Positions 24,770 through 34,064 of a DNA stretch of 64,000 nt are shown one piece after another. How positions within the stretch are numbered: position 1 is the stretch's first letter; the number at the start of each line of letters is the position of its first letter. Made by a program: the position numbers and the translations under genes. Location of the stretch: NCBI GenBank assembly GCA_013289825.1, contig JABCZF010000003.1, forward strand, positions 149,581-213,580. The letters are read 5' to 3'. The DNA is from Acidobacteriota bacterium (lineage in GTDB: Bacteria; Acidobacteriota; Terriglobia; Acidiferrales; UBA7541). The notes below the pieces were generated by a model. The model made no database searches. It had not been told where the DNA came from and worked only from the letters and a program-made list of their open reading frames with translations.

Positions 24770-27202
24770 ATGCACTCCTTGCTCTTCGACTTGCGCTACA
24801 CAGCCCGCGAACTCCGTAAGCGCCCCACCTTCGCGCTGACCGCCATCCTTTCCCTGGCCCTCGGTATCGCCGCCACCAGCGCCGTTTTCAGCGTCGTCTA
24901 CGCCGTCCTCATCGACCCCTTCCCCTATCCCGGCGCCGATCGCCTCATGGAACTTCGCCTCGTGGACAAAGCCGGCAATGACCGCTTCATGGGTTTGAAC
25001 GGCCCGCAAATCGAACAAGTACGGCAACTCAAATCTCTCGAAAGTGTCGTTTGTATGGACTGGTGGAATCTGACCACGACCGATGGCGACCTTCCCGAGG
25101 ATGTGCAATCCATGTACATTTCCCCAGGCTCTCCCAATCACTGGGCCACCCCCGCGCTAAAAGGCCGTTGGCTCATCCCTTCCGACGCACCGCCCGGTGA
25201 AGATGCGCAACGCGTGATAGTTCTCGGCTATCAGTTCTGGCAAAGATATTTTCTGGGTGATCCCGGCGTCATCGGGCGGAAAATCCAGCTTGTTCACAAG
25301 TCCTATGAAATCGTCGGGGTTATGCCACCTCGCTTCAAGTGGGGTCAGGCAGAAATCTACCTCCCGCTGAAAGTGACCCAGGACGCGAATATCGGCTTTG
25401 CAGTTTCCTACAAGCTCCGGCCGGGGGTTAGCGTGGCCCAAGCCAGCGCCGAACTCCAGCCCATCATGGAACAGTTTGCAAAACAGCGGCCGTCACAATA
25501 TCCCGAACAGTTCCGCGTCGAGATGCGCAGCATCACCGAATTGTATGCGCGACCCTTGGGGCCCACGCTTTATCTCCTCCTCGGTGCCGTCGCGTCTCTA
25601 CTGCTCATCGGCTGCGCCAACGTCTCCATCCTCCTTCTCGCGCGCGGTACCGAGCGCCAGCAGGAACTTGCCGTCCGCGCTGCCGTTGGCGCAGACCGCC
25701 TGCGCATAATCCGCCAGCTGCTCAGCGAATCTCTCACCATCGCAGCGGCAGGAACCATTCTCGGCGTAATCCTGGCTTGGCGGAGCCTGGCTCTAATCAC
25801 GGCATGGCTGCCTGAAAATTCTTTCCCCGCCGAATCCGTTATCAAGATGAATCTTCCGGTTCTGTTCTTCAGCGTCGCCTTGGCCTTTGCCACCGCGATT
25901 CTCTTCGGCCTCTCGCCGGCCATCCAACTCTCCCGCCCCGACGTCGCCCGTCTCATGCAAGGCAGCGGCCGCCGCGTCGCCGGAAGCTCGAACGCGAAAC
26001 GCACCCATCGAGCGATGGTCGCCGCTCAAGTTGCTCTCACGCTCCTGCTGCTCTCCGCAGCAAGCGCTGCTGGCAAAGGCTTTCTGCGACTCCTTAAAAC
26101 GGACCTCGGCTACGACCCCCACCTCACCATGTCCGTTCCGATTCCGGTCCATGACAACACCCACATCTCCTGGCAAGACCGTTCCCAGTACTTTGAACAA
26201 ATCCGCGCCAAGATCGCGGCCATGCCGCAAGTCGTTGCTGCGGGCATCTCGACCAACGCCACTCCGCCTTCGAACGGCTTCGCTCAGACCATCGAAATCA
26301 TGGGTCGCGCCGAAGTAGGAAAGCCAGATGTACGCTTAAACTTGATTAGCCCTGAATACTTTCCGCTTCTCCGCATTCCCCTCGCCGCCGGACGTGTCTG
26401 GGATCACGCTGAGACCATGCGCGGCGCTCCCGTCGCGGTGGTCAATCAGACCCTGGCTAAGCTCTACTGGCCGAACGGAGATGCCATCGGCCACCAAATT
26501 CGCATCTTCGATCTGAAGAGCGAGCCGCCTTATCAACCCGGCTCTCCGGAAGGTGAAGGCTGGCTGCAAATCGTTGGCATCGTGACGGACGCCCGCGATG
26601 ACGGCCTTCGAAACCCTGTCAAGCCCGCTGTCTACGTGCCCTACGCCCTGCACATGGCGATGTTCACCCAAATCCTGGTGCGCACGCGCATCCCGCCGAT
26701 GTCTCTTTTGCACGACGTTCGCGCCCAAATCGTTCAGATTGACCGAGACCAGCAGGTCATGCACGTGCGCGACCTGGAAAGCTGGATCACTGGCCTTCAG
26801 GAGTATTCCCAGCAGCGCCTGGTAGCTGGCCTCTTCGGAATCTTTTCTGTTCTTGCTCTGGCCCTCGCCGTTGTCGGGCTCTACAGTGTGGTTTCCTATT
26901 CTGTCGCCACGCGCACCAACGAATTCGGTATTCGCATGGCTCTCGGCGCCAAGGGCTCCGACGTATTCCGCATGGTGCTCTCCGCCACCGCCGTCAACGT
27001 GGGCGCCGGCCTTGCCGCCGGCCTGCTCTTATGCATGGCCTTCAACAAACTCTCCACGCGCTGGGTAATGGAGAGTTCGCGCAACCCCTGGATTCTCGCC
27101 GGCGTAACCCTCATCCTTATTGCCGCCGCAGCGCTGGCTTGTTTCGTGCCCGCGCGCCGCGCCTCTTCGATCGATCCCATGGAAGCCCTCCGCTATGAAT
27201 AG
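24770..27202 (+). CDS. MacB/FtsX-type duplicated ABC permease (ADOP family)
   Basis: An 810-residue permease without an adjacent ATPase, as in the Acidobacterial Duplicated Orphan Permease family. The N-terminus has L-L-F-D-L-R-Y-T-A-R-E-L-R-K-R-P, helix 1 about residues 18-40, a MacB periplasmic core domain, a first FtsX bundle about residues 265-420 (V-S-I-L-L-L-A-R-G-T-E-R-Q-Q-E-L-A-V-R) with a hydrophobic segment to about 440, a second periplasmic domain, and a final FtsX bundle about 680-800 (F-G-I-R-M-A-L-G-A). GAGGTG lies 5 bases before the ATG; a GTG two codons earlier is less likely. The substrate is unknown, with efflux or lipoprotein-related roles known for MacB relatives. Confidence 0.92.
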   Translation: MHSLLFDLRYTARELRKRPTFALTAILSLALGIAATSAVFSVVYAVLIDPFPYPGADRLMELRLVDKAGNDRFMGLNGPQIEQVRQLKSLESVVCMDWWNLTTTDGDLPEDVQSMYISPGSPNHWATPALKGRWLIPSDAPPGEDAQRVIVLGYQFWQRYFLGDPGVIGRKIQLVHKSYEIVGVMPPRFKWGQAEIYLPLKVTQDANIGFAVSYKLRPGVSVAQASAELQPIMEQFAKQRPSQYPEQFRVEMRSITELYARPLGPTLYLLLGAVASLLLIGCANVSILLLARGTERQQELAVRAAVGADRLRIIRQLLSESLTIAAAGTILGVILAWRSLALITAWLPENSFPAESVIKMNLPVLFFSVALAFATAILFGLSPAIQLSRPDVARLMQGSGRRVAGSSNAKRTHRAMVAAQVALTLLLLSAASAAGKGFLRLLKTDLGYDPHLTMSVPIPVHDNTHISWQDRSQYFEQIRAKIAAMPQVVAAGISTNATPPSNGFAQTIEIMGRAEVGKPDVRLNLISPEYFPLLRIPLAAGRVWDHAETMRGAPVAVVNQTLAKLYWPNGDAIGHQIRIFDLKSEPPYQPGSPEGEGWLQIVGIVTDARDDGLRNPVKPAVYVPYALHMAMFTQILVRTRIPPMSLLHDVRAQIVQIDRDQQVMHVRDLESWITGLQEYSQQRLVAGLFGIFSVLALALAVVGLYSVVSYSVATRTNEFGIRMALGAKGSDVFRMVLSATAVNVGAGLAAGLLLCMAFNKLSTRWVMESSRNPWILAGVTLILIAAAALACFVPARRASSIDPMEALRYE

Positions 27203-27425
27203 CGCGCGTAACGGCATCCTATGCATCCTTAGGGCGGCCTGGTGGGAACGACAATCCTGTAGCCGAATGCACCCATCCCGTAGTGTCCGCCTTTTTAGCT
27301 GAGCCAAACGAAAGGGCCGAGGCGGGCCGCCTGCTCTTCCACCAAATCCACAACCACCGTCCACGACTCACTCATCCCTCCCCGTTTCACGGTAAGATTT
27401 ATCCGTCCAAGTCTAGGAGCCACAA

Positions 27426-28841
27426 ATGTCTGAAGCCAGCCAACTCACCGCCAACGTCCCGACTCGCACGGAGTCCGACAGCATGGGCAAAATCGCCGTC
27501 CCCGCCGACCGCTACTACGGCGCGCAAACCGCCCGCTCTCTCATCCACTTCGCCATCGGCAAGGACACCATGCCCCGCGAGCTGATTCGCGCCTTCGGCA
27601 TCCTCAAAAAAGCCGCCGCGCTCGTCAACAAAGACCTCGGCAAGCTCCCTGCAGACAAAACCGCGCTCATCACGCAGGCTGCCGATGAGGTCATCGCCGG
27701 AAAGCTCAACGATCATTTTCCGCTGCGCGTCTGGCAAACCGGCAGCGGCACGCAGACCAACATGAACGTCAATGAAGTCATCTCCAACCGCGCCATCGAA
27801 CTCGCCGGCGGCCAAATGGGCAGCAAAAAGCCCATCCACCCGAACGACGACGTAAATATGTCGCAATCCTCGAACGACACGTTTCCCGCCGCCATGCACA
27901 TCGCCGCCGCCACGGAAACGAGGCAGCGTCTTCTCCCCGCCGTAAAAAAACTTCGCGACGCTCTCGACGCCAAGGCCCAGGAGTTCGCCGACATCGTGAA
28001 AATCGGCCGCACTCATTTGCAGGACGCCACGCCGCTCACCGTCGGCCAGGAATTTTCCGGCTACGTCAGTCTGCTGGACCGCGACGGTGGCCGCATCGCC
28101 ATGGCTCTGGACGGCCTCTACGATCTGGCCATCGGCGGCACTGCCGTCGGCACCGGCCTCAATGCCCATCCCGAATTTGCCGAACGCGCCGCGCAAAAAA
28201 CCGCCGAACTCACCGGCCTTCCCTTCCGCTCGCATCCCAACAAATTCGCTGCGCTCAGCGCCCACGACGAACTCGTCTTCGCAAGCGGCGCACTAAAAAC
28301 GCTCGCCGCCTCGCTCATGAAAATCGCCAACGACATTCGCTGGCTTGCTTCCGGCCCGCGCTGCGGCCTCGGCGAGCTTGCTCTTCCCGAAAACGAGCCC
28401 GGCTCCAGCATCATGCCCGGCAAGGTAAATCCCACGCAGTCGGAAGCCCTCACCATGGTCGCCGTGCAAGTCATGGGCAACGACGCGGCCATCGGTTTCG
28501 CCGGTTCGCAGGGGAATTTCGAGCTAAACGTTTTCAAGCCGGTCATCATCTTCAACTATCTCCACTCCGTCGAACTCCTAGCCGATGCCTCCAACAGCTT
28601 CGTGGACCACTGCGTCACCGGCATCGAAGTCAACCGCGACCAAATCGATCACTACGTCCACAATTCCCTGATGCTAGTCACCGCTCTGGCCCCCCAAATC
28701 GGCTACGACGCCGCCGCCCAAGTCGCCAAAGCGGCCCATCACTCCCACATCAGTCTCCGCGAAGCCGCCATCAAACTTGGCTTTGTAAGCGCCGAAGAGT
28801 TCGACGCCCTGGTAAAGCCCGAGGACATGACGCACCCCTGA
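27426..28841 (+). CDS. fumC: Class II fumarate hydratase
   Basis: Interconverts fumarate and malate in the TCA cycle. The 471-residue length is normal. Visible are the [10 protein letters not shown] segment near residue 102, [11 protein letters not shown] about residue 140, T-H-L-Q-D-A-T-P about 196, and the fumarase signature [11 protein letters not shown] about 325. GGAG is placed 8 bases before the ATG. It stands alone on the plus strand after the ADOP permease; the succinate dehydrogenase operon in the same window supplies its substrate. Confidence 0.96.
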   Translation: MSEASQLTANVPTRTESDSMGKIAVPADRYYGAQTARSLIHFAIGKDTMPRELIRAFGILKKAAALVNKDLGKLPADKTALITQAADEVIAGKLNDHFPLRVWQTGSGTQTNMNVNEVISNRAIELAGGQMGSKKPIHPNDDVNMSQSSNDTFPAAMHIAAATETRQRLLPAVKKLRDALDAKAQEFADIVKIGRTHLQDATPLTVGQEFSGYVSLLDRDGGRIAMALDGLYDLAIGGTAVGTGLNAHPEFAERAAQKTAELTGLPFRSHPNKFAALSAHDELVFASGALKTLAASLMKIANDIRWLASGPRCGLGELALPENEPGSSIMPGKVNPTQSEALTMVAVQVMGNDAAIGFAGSQGNFELNVFKPVIIFNYLHSVELLADASNSFVDHCVTGIEVNRDQIDHYVHNSLMLVTALAPQIGYDAAAQVAKAAHHSHISLREAAIKLGFVSAEEFDALVKPEDMTHP

Positions 28842-28957
28842 GTCGGCAAATGATTTAGAACGAGACCAAAAGGGGACAGCGAGAGGTCTTCGCGTTACTG
28901 GAAGAGTTTTTCCAGCGCGCCCCTGGGTTAAATCGTCGAACCAGACAGGAGGAGCCG

Positions 28958-29575
28958 GTGAAAAGCTTGAGGACCTTCGCGGTGTCGTCTTTGGCCTTAT
29001 CTTCCGTGGGGTTCTCGCTTGAGCCAGCTAACGCGCAAGCGACGTATACGCTCGAGGTGACGCCTAAAACAGTGGCGTGGGGCTACTACGGCGCGGAGGG
29101 CGCGCCGGTGTTGCGCGTGAAGTCGGGCGACACGATTGATGAGATCCCCACGCCCGGCGCACGGACATCTGCTGAAGAGCGGAAGGGGCCGATCGTTTAC
29201 GTGAAACATTTAGAGTCGCCAGTTCGCTATCCTCCGCTTGCTCGCCAAACGCGAGTGAGTGGAGCGATTGTGATAAAACTGACGATTTCGGCGGATGGAA
29301 CCGTCCTGAAAACGGAATCTTCTGTGGGGGCTAAGAACATCGGTGTGCTAAGGGACGACGCAGAAAGAATCGTCAAAACGTGGACGTTCGGCTGTGCGGG
29401 CTGTCCGCCGGACGCACCTTTCGAGCACACCATCAAATTCATTTACAAATTGGAAAACGAAATGACTGCTCCGAGTCTGCGTGTGGTGATGAACTTGCCT
29501 GACGAAGTAACGCTGTCTACCGATGACACTGTCTTTGTGCAACCGTCAAACAGCTCAAAAAAAGGGGGGCACTAG
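28958..29575 (+). CDS. Chimeric exported protein: formamidase-like leader fused to a TonB C-terminal-like domain
   Basis: A 205-residue protein started by GTG with AGGAGG just upstream. After a signal peptide (cut near A-N-A-Q), residues about 29-61 (T-P-K-T-V-A-W-G-Y-Y, then A-P-V-L-R-V-K-S-G-D-T) are nearly the same as the N-terminus of the formamidase encoded immediately downstream. The sequence then switches to a TonB-type domain: Y-P-P-L-A-R-Q-T-R-V-S-G-A-I-V then L-T-I-S-A-D-G-T-V and T-W-T-F. A C-terminal tail of about 40 residues matches nothing I know. The similarity at DNA level points to a partial tandem duplication of the formamidase 5' end joined to another gene. Confidence 0.72.
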   Translation: MKSLRTFAVSSLALSSVGFSLEPANAQATYTLEVTPKTVAWGYYGAEGAPVLRVKSGDTIDEIPTPGARTSAEERKGPIVYVKHLESPVRYPPLARQTRVSGAIVIKLTISADGTVLKTESSVGAKNIGVLRDDAERIVKTWTFGCAGCPPDAPFEHTIKFIYKLENEMTAPSLRVVMNLPDEVTLSTDDTVFVQPSNSSKKGGH

Positions 29576-29576
29576 A

Positions 29577-30611
29577 GTGCACTCAAAACCGCTCGGCCTA
29601 GGAGTCGTAGCCTTCGCAAGTTCTCTTTGCGTGCAGAACCTGCATTCGCAAACTACCTATGAGTTGAAACCGACGCCGAAGACGGTCGCGTGGGGCTACT
29701 ACGACGCGAAGGCCGCGCCGGTGTTACGCGTCAAGTCGGGCGACACGGTGGAGATTCACACGCTGATTACCAACAGCCCCAAGCGGCTGGAGGATGCGGG
29801 ATTGCCGCCGGAGCAGGTCGAGCAATCGCTGCGCGATATTACCGACCAGGTGAAGGACAAAGGCCCCGGCGGGCATATTCTTACCGGGCCGGTGTACATC
29901 GAAGGCGCGGAAGTTGGCGACGTGCTGGAAGTAAAAATTCTCGCCATAAAGCTCGCGATTCCTTATGCCTACAACGCTTTCGGGCCGGGCCGCGGGTATC
30001 TGCCCGATGACTATCCTTACGCGAAAATAAAAATCATTCCCCTGGATGCGCAGCGCATGGTGGCGAAATTCGCGCCGGGCATCGAGATTCCGCTGCATCC
30101 TTTTTTCGGCAGCATGGGCGACGCGCCGCCCGAAAGCGCGGGCCGCTTCAACAGTTCGCCGCCGTGGATTATGGCGGGCAATCTCGATAACAAGGATCTC
30201 GTCGCCGGCACCACGCTTTATATTCCCGTGCACGCACCCGGCGCGCTCTTTGAAGTCGGCGACGGCCACGCCGGCCAGGGCGACGGCGAGGTGGACATCA
30301 CCGCGCTCGAAACTTCGCTCATCGGCACGTTCCAATTCATCGTCCGCAAGGACTTGCACCTGAAGTGGCCGCGCGCCGAAACGCCCACGCACTACATCAC
30401 CATGGGCCTCAACGACGACCTGAATGCCTGCGCCACGCTCGCCGTCCGCGAGATGATCGATTTCCTGGTCAGCGAAAAGCATCTCTCCCGGGACGACGCC
30501 TACATGCTCTCCAGCGTCGCCGCCGACCTCCACATCACCGAGCTAGTTGACGGCAACAAGGGTGTTCACATGATGATTCCCAAGTCCATCTTCGTCCCCG
30601 CTGCGAAGTAA
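29577..30611 (+). CDS. Exported acetamidase/formamidase family protein
   Basis: A 344-residue FmdA/AmdA-family protein predicted to release ammonia from formamide or short amides. The family segments V-K-S-G-D-T-V-E-I-H-T, G-H-I-L-T-G-P-V-Y-I-E-G-A-E-V-G-D, G-R-G-Y-L-P-D-D, and P-F-F-G-S-M-G-D-A-P are visible, with H-A-P-G-A-L-F-E-V-G-D-G-H-A-x-Q-G-D-G-E near residue 225. A GTG two bases after the stop of the previous gene is chosen because it starts a signal peptide (G-L-G-V-V-A-F-A-S-S-L). Exported versions are common in soil Acidobacteria. It is likely co-transcribed with the chimeric gene upstream. Confidence 0.9.
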   Translation: MHSKPLGLGVVAFASSLCVQNLHSQTTYELKPTPKTVAWGYYDAKAAPVLRVKSGDTVEIHTLITNSPKRLEDAGLPPEQVEQSLRDITDQVKDKGPGGHILTGPVYIEGAEVGDVLEVKILAIKLAIPYAYNAFGPGRGYLPDDYPYAKIKIIPLDAQRMVAKFAPGIEIPLHPFFGSMGDAPPESAGRFNSSPPWIMAGNLDNKDLVAGTTLYIPVHAPGALFEVGDGHAGQGDGEVDITALETSLIGTFQFIVRKDLHLKWPRAETPTHYITMGLNDDLNACATLAVREMIDFLVSEKHLSRDDAYMLSSVAADLHITELVDGNKGVHMMIPKSIFVPAAK

Positions 30612-30670
30612 ACTGCAATGGGCTGGTCACTTTCATGGGCGGCGCTTAAGGGCGGTAATCTTCAAACAGC

Positions 30671-30904
30671 GTGCGCGGCTCTGGGTCTGCGCGCGACGGG
30701 AAAACGCAAAGAAACTGCCGAATCCAGGCCGACGTGGATTACGTTTACGACGCGCCTGCCGAGCTTGCCAAGGAGCTTACGGGCTTCCGGCATGATCAGG
30801 ACACACCTGGATGGATCGGTGAAGTGTTTGAGATTCTTGAGCGCGAGAGCGTGCTCGGAAAACTTTTCGGCCGCTTCCGACGGAGCAGCGCAAGTGCCGC
30901 GTAA
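30671..30904 (+). CDS. Small uncharacterised ORF before the PQQ-dehydrogenase remnant
   Basis: A 77-codon frame with an acidic, helical-looking middle (V-D-Y-V-Y-D-A-P-A-E-L-A-K-E-L, then W-I-G-E-V-F-E-I-L-E-R-E-S-V-L). The composition looks coding, but no family is recognised and the first 17 residues look non-coding. It overlaps the 5' end of the following pseudogene by 11 bases. It could be the surviving tail of an older gene fused by deletion. Low confidence. Confidence 0.3.
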   Translation: MRGSGSARDGKTQRNCRIQADVDYVYDAPAELAKELTGFRHDQDTPGWIGEVFEILERESVLGKLFGRFRRSSASAA

Positions 30905-31438
30905 GCTCGCCGGTCTTTTGGTCGGGGTTTTGTCGCTCTCTTTTTCTCTCTTCTCCCTGAACTCTGAATCTTCCGGACCGCAAGAGGAAAGCGTCTCAAA
31001 CAAGGCGGGCGAGACCCTATACCAGCAGCGGTGCGCCGCTGGTCATGAGGGAGGAGTACCTCGGGCGCCCAACCGGGAGGCCCTAAAGCAAATGTCCGCG
31101 GAAAACGTTCGCTTTGCCCTGCTCGGCGAGAGCATGATCTTGCAAGGCTCGGGACTCACTCCGGCGCAAATTGATGCCGTCAACCAGTTCCTCACCGTGA
31201 GCTATTTTGTTAGGCACGTGGGCAAGGGCGGGAGCGGGGCCAGAATGGACGGATCCTTGGGGACGTGGACAACATAGCGACGCGCAACACCCGGAATGGC
31301 GTGAAGGCTTACGGAGGGCCACTCGACGGTCTGGGAGCGGTCATCGCTCGAGGAATATTGTATGTCAACTCCGGGTATTGTTTCGTGGGGAGTGCTCTGG
31401 GAAACGTCTTGCTGGCATTTTCCGTTGGGGGAAAATAA
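30894..31438 (+). pseudogene. PQQ-dependent dehydrogenase with cytochrome c domain, collapsed by internal deletion
   Basis: The first part encodes a signal-like helix and an N-terminal cytochrome c module (G-E-T-L-Y-Q-Q-R-C-A-A-G-H-E-G-G), where the heme motif C-x-x-C-H reads C-A-A-G-H, a single TGT-to-GGT type loss. It continues Q-G-S-G-L-T-P-A-Q-I-D-A-V-N-Q-F-L-T. After about 31200 the sequence jumps, in a different frame, to the last beta-propeller blade of such enzymes: N-G-V-K-A-Y-G-G-P-L-D-G, G-I-L-Y-V-N-S-G-Y, N-V-L-L-A-F-S-V-G-G-K then TAA at 31436. A full enzyme would be about 550-650 residues, so most of the propeller is missing. Confidence 0.75.
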
Positions 31439-31453
31439 GGGTTAAGAAATATT

Positions 31454-32407
31454 ATGCGCACACTGATAAAAGCAAAAATGCCGATCGCGCTGGCTTTGGC
31501 CATGTCCTGGGGGCCAAGTGCTGTCGCACAAACGATCAGCCCGGACTGGTGCAAAGCTCTCCCTCGCCCGGAATACAAATCCCTAGAACGCGTTCTCCCG
31601 AGCGACCCTTGGTTTGAAGTCTACAAAGTCTCGCCCGGCGTTTTCGCTCTTTACGAGCCGCACCAGGCCGAAGAAGTCATCTCCTATCTCATCGTCGGCA
31701 GCAAGCAAGCCCTGCTGTTCGACACCGGCATGGGCATCGCCAACATCCAGAAGGTCGTCACCCAGCTGACCAGCCGCCCGGTCGTCGTGCTGAATTCCCA
31801 CACACACAACGACCACGTTGGCGGCAATGCGCTGTTCACTTTTGTCTACGGCATGGACACGGACTTCACCCGCCAAAATGCAAAGGGTTCACGCGACGAC
31901 GCTCAAGAAGAACTCGCCCCCGGCATGATCTGCGGCAATCTGCCAAAAGGCTTCGACCCGAAGACCTACGCCACCAAGCCGTGGCACGTATCCCTGTTCG
32001 TCCACAACGGCTTCAAAATCAATCTCGGCGGCCGCACCCTTGAAATCATTTCTACGCCCGGCCACACCCCTGACGCCATCTGTCTGATCGACCGCGCCAA
32101 CGGCCTGCTGTTCACCGGCGACACCTACTATCCCGCTCCCATCTGGCTGTATCGCCCGGAAACAAATCTCGATGCTTACGTAGCGTCCGTGAAATGGCTC
32201 GCCGATCTTGCGCCACAAGTAAAGCTCGTCCTGGGCGCGCACAACATCCCCGTCGCCGAGCCATCCGTGCTGCCCAGTCTGGTCACGGCGATAGTAGCCG
32301 TCCGCGCCGGAACCGTCGAGGCCAAGCCTCTAGAAGGCGGCAAAGCCCTGTACACGACCGACGGCATAACCTTTCTTCTCCGCGCCGAACCCGCCGGAGT
32401 AAAATGA
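31454..32407 (+). CDS. Exported MBL-fold metallo-hydrolase
   Basis: A 317-residue metallo-beta-lactamase-fold protein with a signal peptide (cut near A-V-A-Q). The zinc motif reads N-S-H-T-H-N-D-H-V-G-G about residue 115 (H-x-H-x-D-H), followed by S-T-P-G-H-T-P-D about residue 200, F-T-G-D-T-Y-Y about 222, and a C-terminal G-A-H-N-I-P. This satisfies a two-metal site. The family covers glyoxalase II-like, lactonase and lactamase activities, and the substrate is not determinable. It follows a pseudogene and precedes a small secreted protein by 18 bases. Confidence 0.9.
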   Translation: MRTLIKAKMPIALALAMSWGPSAVAQTISPDWCKALPRPEYKSLERVLPSDPWFEVYKVSPGVFALYEPHQAEEVISYLIVGSKQALLFDTGMGIANIQKVVTQLTSRPVVVLNSHTHNDHVGGNALFTFVYGMDTDFTRQNAKGSRDDAQEELAPGMICGNLPKGFDPKTYATKPWHVSLFVHNGFKINLGGRTLEIISTPGHTPDAICLIDRANGLLFTGDTYYPAPIWLYRPETNLDAYVASVKWLADLAPQVKLVLGAHNIPVAEPSVLPSLVTAIVAVRAGTVEAKPLEGGKALYTTDGITFLLRAEPAGVK

Positions 32408-32425
32408 CGGCGTTGGATATTTGCC

Positions 32426-33070
32426 ATGGACGCAAACCTCTTACGAATCTCGTCCGTAGCCCTCGTCGGAGTATTGTTGTGTTTTCCCGCCGCTGCCCAA
32501 TCGAAGAAAAAATCCAAGCCGCCCAAGCCGGCGCAGAGCAACGTCCAGAACTACTACGGCGGCGTGTTCCTGATGGGCGACGGCGGCATCCCCGATGGCC
32601 CATGCTTTCGCATCAACGGCCGCGTCACCTCCGGAGGATTTTTCAATGACCTGAAGTCCTACGACACCATGGATGGAACTGTTTTTCGTCTCGGAACCAA
32701 CGAAATCGCGCTATTCCCGGACAAGCTCCTGCTCTCGATGACCATCCGCGATCAGCCATGTTCCACTGGACTGCAGCCCGTTGGCACTGGCGCTTATCTT
32801 ACGCAGGAAGCCATGAGCTCGATGAAGCTTTCGTTGTACTGGAAACACGGCGTGGATCTGCGATCGGCGGGAAAAATAACCTTGGTGCATTTCTCCGTCG
32901 ATCCCATACAGCCATATGCCACGAGTCTCGCGGCAGAATTGCCCAAGCGGTATTTGTGGTCCTATGAACTCAACCTTGCCGCCGGGGATGTTCCTCTGAC
33001 CGACAGCCTCGTGCTGATTTTTCGCACCGCCGATGGGCATATCGCGGCACGCGTTGCCGCGCGTTTGTAA
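32426..33070 (+). CDS. Secreted protein of unknown function
   Basis: A 214-residue protein with a clear signal peptide (residues 7-24, cut near A-A-A-Q-S) and a basic linker K-K-K-S-K-P-P-K-P. The mature part is beta-rich (G-G-V-F-L-M-G-D-G-G-I-P, G-T-V-F-R-L-G-T-N-E-I-A-L-F-P) with two cysteines (P-C-F-R, P-C-S-T). No family is recognised. It is 18 bases after the MBL-fold gene, so it is probably in the same transcript. Confidence 0.65.
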   Translation: MDANLLRISSVALVGVLLCFPAAAQSKKKSKPPKPAQSNVQNYYGGVFLMGDGGIPDGPCFRINGRVTSGGFFNDLKSYDTMDGTVFRLGTNEIALFPDKLLLSMTIRDQPCSTGLQPVGTGAYLTQEAMSSMKLSLYWKHGVDLRSAGKITLVHFSVDPIQPYATSLAAELPKRYLWSYELNLAAGDVPLTDSLVLIFRTADGHIAARVAARL

Positions 33071-33130
33071 CTGTTGCGTTGTAGTTCCTGTTGCGAAATT
33101 GTTTGAAGGAAGACGCGCTAATCAGCGCAG

Positions 33131-34057
33131 CTATTTCGCGTTTAGAAATTCTTCGGCGGCGTGAACAAACGCGTCCGGCTCTTCGTAGAAAGGAATGTGG
33201 CCGCTGCGTTCAAAGACCACGAAGTGCGAACCGGGAATGGCCTCGTGAATTTTGTATGCGACGAGCGGCGCGACGTTGATGTCGTAGCGCCCGGTCATGA
33301 CCATGACGGGAAATTTATATTTGGAAAGCTCGGGATTCAGATCGAAGCGAGGAAGATCGCTGATCACCGCCTGAAAAACTTGTTTGCGGTACGCGCCGGC
33401 GCCCATTTGAGAAACGAACGCATCGCGTTTCTCCGCCGAGTAAAAGAGCATGGTGAGATAGTCGTGAATCGAAGCGTCGGAAGCGGCTTGGTCGCCCATT
33501 TCGTCGGCGAAGGTGTAGCCAGTGCGACGTTCCGTGATTTCCGGAAAGATCTGGCTGAAGAGAAAGAGCGTATCGCTCCACTTCGGCGCGGCGGAGTCCA
33601 CGATCATTAGGTGAGAGATGTGCCCGGGATAGCGTGCCGAATAGGCCATCGACAAGTACCCACCCCAGGAGTGGCCGAGCATGTCCCACTTCTCAAATCC
33701 GAGATGCGCGCGCAACGCTTCCAGGTCGGCGATTTGGTCGGCGAGATTGCAGGATTGTCCGGGCTTCAGCGGCGAAGATCGGCCGTCTCCGCGCTGGTCG
33801 TAGAAAATGATGCGGCGGTTTTTGCCAAGCGCGTCCCAAGCTGTGGAGATGTGCAGATAAGTATGATCAAAGCCCGGACCACCGTTCACGACGATGAGCG
33901 GAGTACCCGAGCCGCCACCGGTCATTTCGTAATAGATTTTTCCGCCGGGCGCGTCGAAGGTTTGGCCGTTTTCTTCGTGCGCCGGGCTGGCGGACACGCC
34001 AAGAGCGGCCGCAAGAAACAAACTCGCGAGAGCGGGAACTCGCTTCAGATAGGACAC
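33131..34057 (-). CDS. Exported alpha/beta hydrolase, proline iminopeptidase-like
   Basis: A 308-residue hydrolase with a signal peptide (A-L-A-S-L-F-L-A-A-A-L-G). The N-terminal N-G-G-P-G-F-D-H-T-Y oxyanion motif, Y-D-Q-R-G-D-G-R-S, the nucleophile elbow G-H-S-W-G-G-Y about residue 134, and a C-terminal catalytic His in S-G-H-I-P-F are typical of prolyl aminopeptidases (S33). The GTG at 34057-34055, 7 bases beyond the stop of the PPOX gene and just after GGGGTGA, is preferred to the 52-codon-longer open frame, whose extra residues are the PPOX gene read out of frame. Confidence 0.88.
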   Translation of the reverse strand: MSYLKRVPALASLFLAAALGVSASPAHEENGQTFDAPGGKIYYEMTGGGSGTPLIVVNGGPGFDHTYLHISTAWDALGKNRRIIFYDQRGDGRSSPLKPGQSCNLADQIADLEALRAHLGFEKWDMLGHSWGGYLSMAYSARYPGHISHLMIVDSAAPKWSDTLFLFSQIFPEITERRTGYTFADEMGDQAASDASIHDYLTMLFYSAEKRDAFVSQMGAGAYRKQVFQAVISDLPRFDLNPELSKYKFPVMVMTGRYDINVAPLVAYKIHEAIPGSHFVVFERSGHIPFYEEPDAFVHAAEEFLNAK

Positions 34058-34064
34058 TATTTTT

